Assembly (NCBI GenBank): GCA_002862585.1 | Contig: PKDP01000097.1 | Location: 1-7,186, forward strand | Reading direction: 5' to 3' | DNA: 7,186 bases | Source: Flavobacteriales bacterium | GTDB lineage: Bacteria; Bacteroidota; Bacteroidia; Flavobacteriales; UBA7312 | Shown here: one piece after another, positions 6,124-7,186 of the stretch | Layout of the letters: each line of letters opens with the position of its first letter | Numbering within the stretch: the first letter of the stretch is position 1 | Position numbers and translations under genes: made by a program | Notes under the pieces: model-generated | Told to the model about the DNA's origin: nothing | Databases searched by the model: none | The model's input: the letters and a program-made list of their open reading frames with translations, nothing else

Positions 6124-6963
6124 ATGAAAGTGTATACAATTGATACAGGATATTTTAAGTTAGATGGCGGCGCTATGTTTGGCGTTGTGCCTAAAGTACT
6201 TTGGAGTAAGACAAACCCTGCTGACGAAAATAATCTATGCCCATGGGCATTGCGTTCTCTTCTTATTGAGGATGGCAATCGATTGATTTTAATTGATAAT
6301 GGAATTGGTGACAAACAAGACGATAAGTTCTTAAGACATTATTACCTTCATGGTGATGTTAATCTGGATTCATCCTTAAAAAAACAAGGTTTTTCATGCG
6401 ATGACATTACCGATGTATTCCTCACTCATTTACATTTTGACCACTGCGGTGGAAGCGTGAAATGGAATAAAGACAGAAGTGGATTTGAAATGAATTTCAA
6501 AAATGCGAACTACTGGAGTAACAAAGACCATTGGCAATGGGCAACCCAGCCAAACAATAGAGAAAAGGCATCATTCTTAAAAGAAAATATTATTCCAATA
6601 GAAGAAAGTGGACACCTTAAGTTTGTAGAAAAAGAAGGTAAGATGTTTAATAATTTCTCAACTCTTTTTGTCAATGGACACACCGAAGCTCAGATGATAC
6701 CACATATTCAATATAAAGGAAAAACACTTGTATTTGCGGCTGACTTGCTACCCAGTACAGGGCATATTCCTCTTCCCTATGTTATGGGCTATGATACCAA
6801 ACCTTTGGTAACTCTTAGTGAAAAAGGGAAATTCTTGAACGAAGCAGCCGATAACGACTATATTATTTTCTTACAACATGATAACTACAACGAATGTTGT
6901 ACTGTTTACAAAACAGAAAAAGGTGTACGCATTAAAGACACTTTTAAGTTAAGTGACATATAA
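6124..6963 (+). CDS. Metallo-beta-lactamase-fold hydrolase
   Basis: The 279-residue protein has a complete two-metal site of the metallo-beta-lactamase superfamily: H102, H104, D106 and H107 in THLHFDHCGG, H186 in NGHTEAQ, D207 in FAADLLP, and H252 in LQHD near the C-terminus. The N-terminal strands (LLIEDGNRLILIDNGIGDK) match the usual core that precedes the metal motif. There is no signal peptide, so it is probably cytoplasmic. The layout resembles the lactonase / methyl-parathion-hydrolase-like branch, but the substrate cannot be read from the sequence. Lactonase, esterase or thioesterase activity are all possible. It is transcribed away from mpl behind a TAnnTTTG box. The YqgE-like gene begins 40 bases downstream with no obvious terminator between, so the two may be cotranscribed. 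Confidence 0.88.
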   Translation: MKVYTIDTGYFKLDGGAMFGVVPKVLWSKTNPADENNLCPWALRSLLIEDGNRLILIDNGIGDKQDDKFLRHYYLHGDVNLDSSLKKQGFSCDDITDVFLTHLHFDHCGGSVKWNKDRSGFEMNFKNANYWSNKDHWQWATQPNNREKASFLKENIIPIEESGHLKFVEKEGKMFNNFSTLFVNGHTEAQMIPHIQYKGKTLVFAADLLPSTGHIPLPYVMGYDTKPLVTLSEKGKFLNEAADNDYIIFLQHDNYNECCTVYKTEKGVRIKDTFKLSDI

Positions 6964-7003
6964 ATTATGCAACAAAAAAGTTAAGTAATACGTTAAAGAG
7001 AAT

Positions 7004-7186
7004 ATGAACAAAAGGCAAGCAAAACGCGGACAATTTTTAATTTCAGAACCTAGTATGGAGGATTTGAATTTTAAAAGATCTGTTTTGCTAATCACAGAAC
7101 ATAACAATAATGAGAGTATTGCCTTTATCGTTAATCAACCCACTAAGCTTTCCGTTAACGACTTAATTGATGATTTTCCCGACTTC
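7004..7186 (+). CDS. YqgE/AlgH family protein, 5' part (cut by window end)
   Basis: From the ATG at 7004 the frame is open for 61 codons to the window edge. GQFLISEPSMEDLNFKRSV (residues 9-27), then LLITEHNNNES and AFIVNQPT, is the N-terminal pattern of the YqgE/AlgH family (compare the LIAMP...F.RSV...EH...G.IVN.P pattern of E. coli YqgE). The family is a conserved cytoplasmic fold of unknown biochemical role; AlgH was named in Pseudomonas for an effect on alginate genes. The ATG is preceded by AAAGAG at 6995-7000, a weak ribosome-binding-like sequence, unlike the other starts here. It lies 40 bases after the MBL-fold gene on the same strand. The rest of the gene is outside the window. Confidence 0.88.
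   Translation, partial: MNKRQAKRGQFLISEPSMEDLNFKRSVLLITEHNNNESIAFIVNQPTKLSVNDLIDDFPDF

Overview
The window looks like an ordinary chromosomal segment of a member of the Bacteroidota, most likely a flavobacterium-type organism. The evidence is as follows. The DNA is visibly AT-rich. Start codons sit behind A/T-rich leaders with no clear Shine-Dalgarno sequence. Two intergenic regions carry the TAnnTTTG promoter box typical of this phylum. The gene content is also characteristic: a BatD/BatE operon end, a DUF4293 membrane protein divergent from rho, a Rho factor with a long Asn-rich insert, Mpl in its Bacteroidota form, and a secreted protein with the 'WDxxxxDxD...NG' C-terminal module common there. 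These are family recognitions from reading the proteins, not database results.

Layout, left to right. Positions 1-189 hold the 3' end of batD, which can be read only by assuming two compensating one-base indels in homopolymer runs. It is followed by batE (TPR, two membrane segments, SH3) and a small YfcE/MJ0936-type metallophosphoesterase. Both junctions are ATGA overlaps, so the three genes form one translationally coupled operon. The phosphoesterase converges on a DUF4293 membrane protein gene, and the two stop codons share one TTAA. DUF4293 and rho diverge from a 169-bp AT-rich region. rho (1979-3415) converges, with a 6-base gap, on a secreted-protein gene (3422-4242, minus strand) that is split by a one-base frameshift. 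Divergent from it is a small secreted/membrane DUF4190-like protein. That gene and the convergent mpl share a well-formed bidirectional hairpin terminator (4674-4703). Divergent from mpl, behind a perfect TAnnTTTG box, is a metallo-beta-lactamase-fold hydrolase. About 40 bases after it, the 5' end of a YqgE/AlgH-family gene runs off the window edge.

The recognised functions are housekeeping: an envelope complex associated with stress or aerotolerance (BatD/E), transcription termination (Rho), murein peptide recycling (Mpl), and a conserved but poorly understood protein (YqgE). I see no mobile element, CRISPR array, tRNA, rRNA, defence system or biosynthetic cluster, and nothing I would call a new system. 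The points most worth checking are the frameshifts (true gene decay versus sequencing error) and the unassigned secreted protein next to rho.
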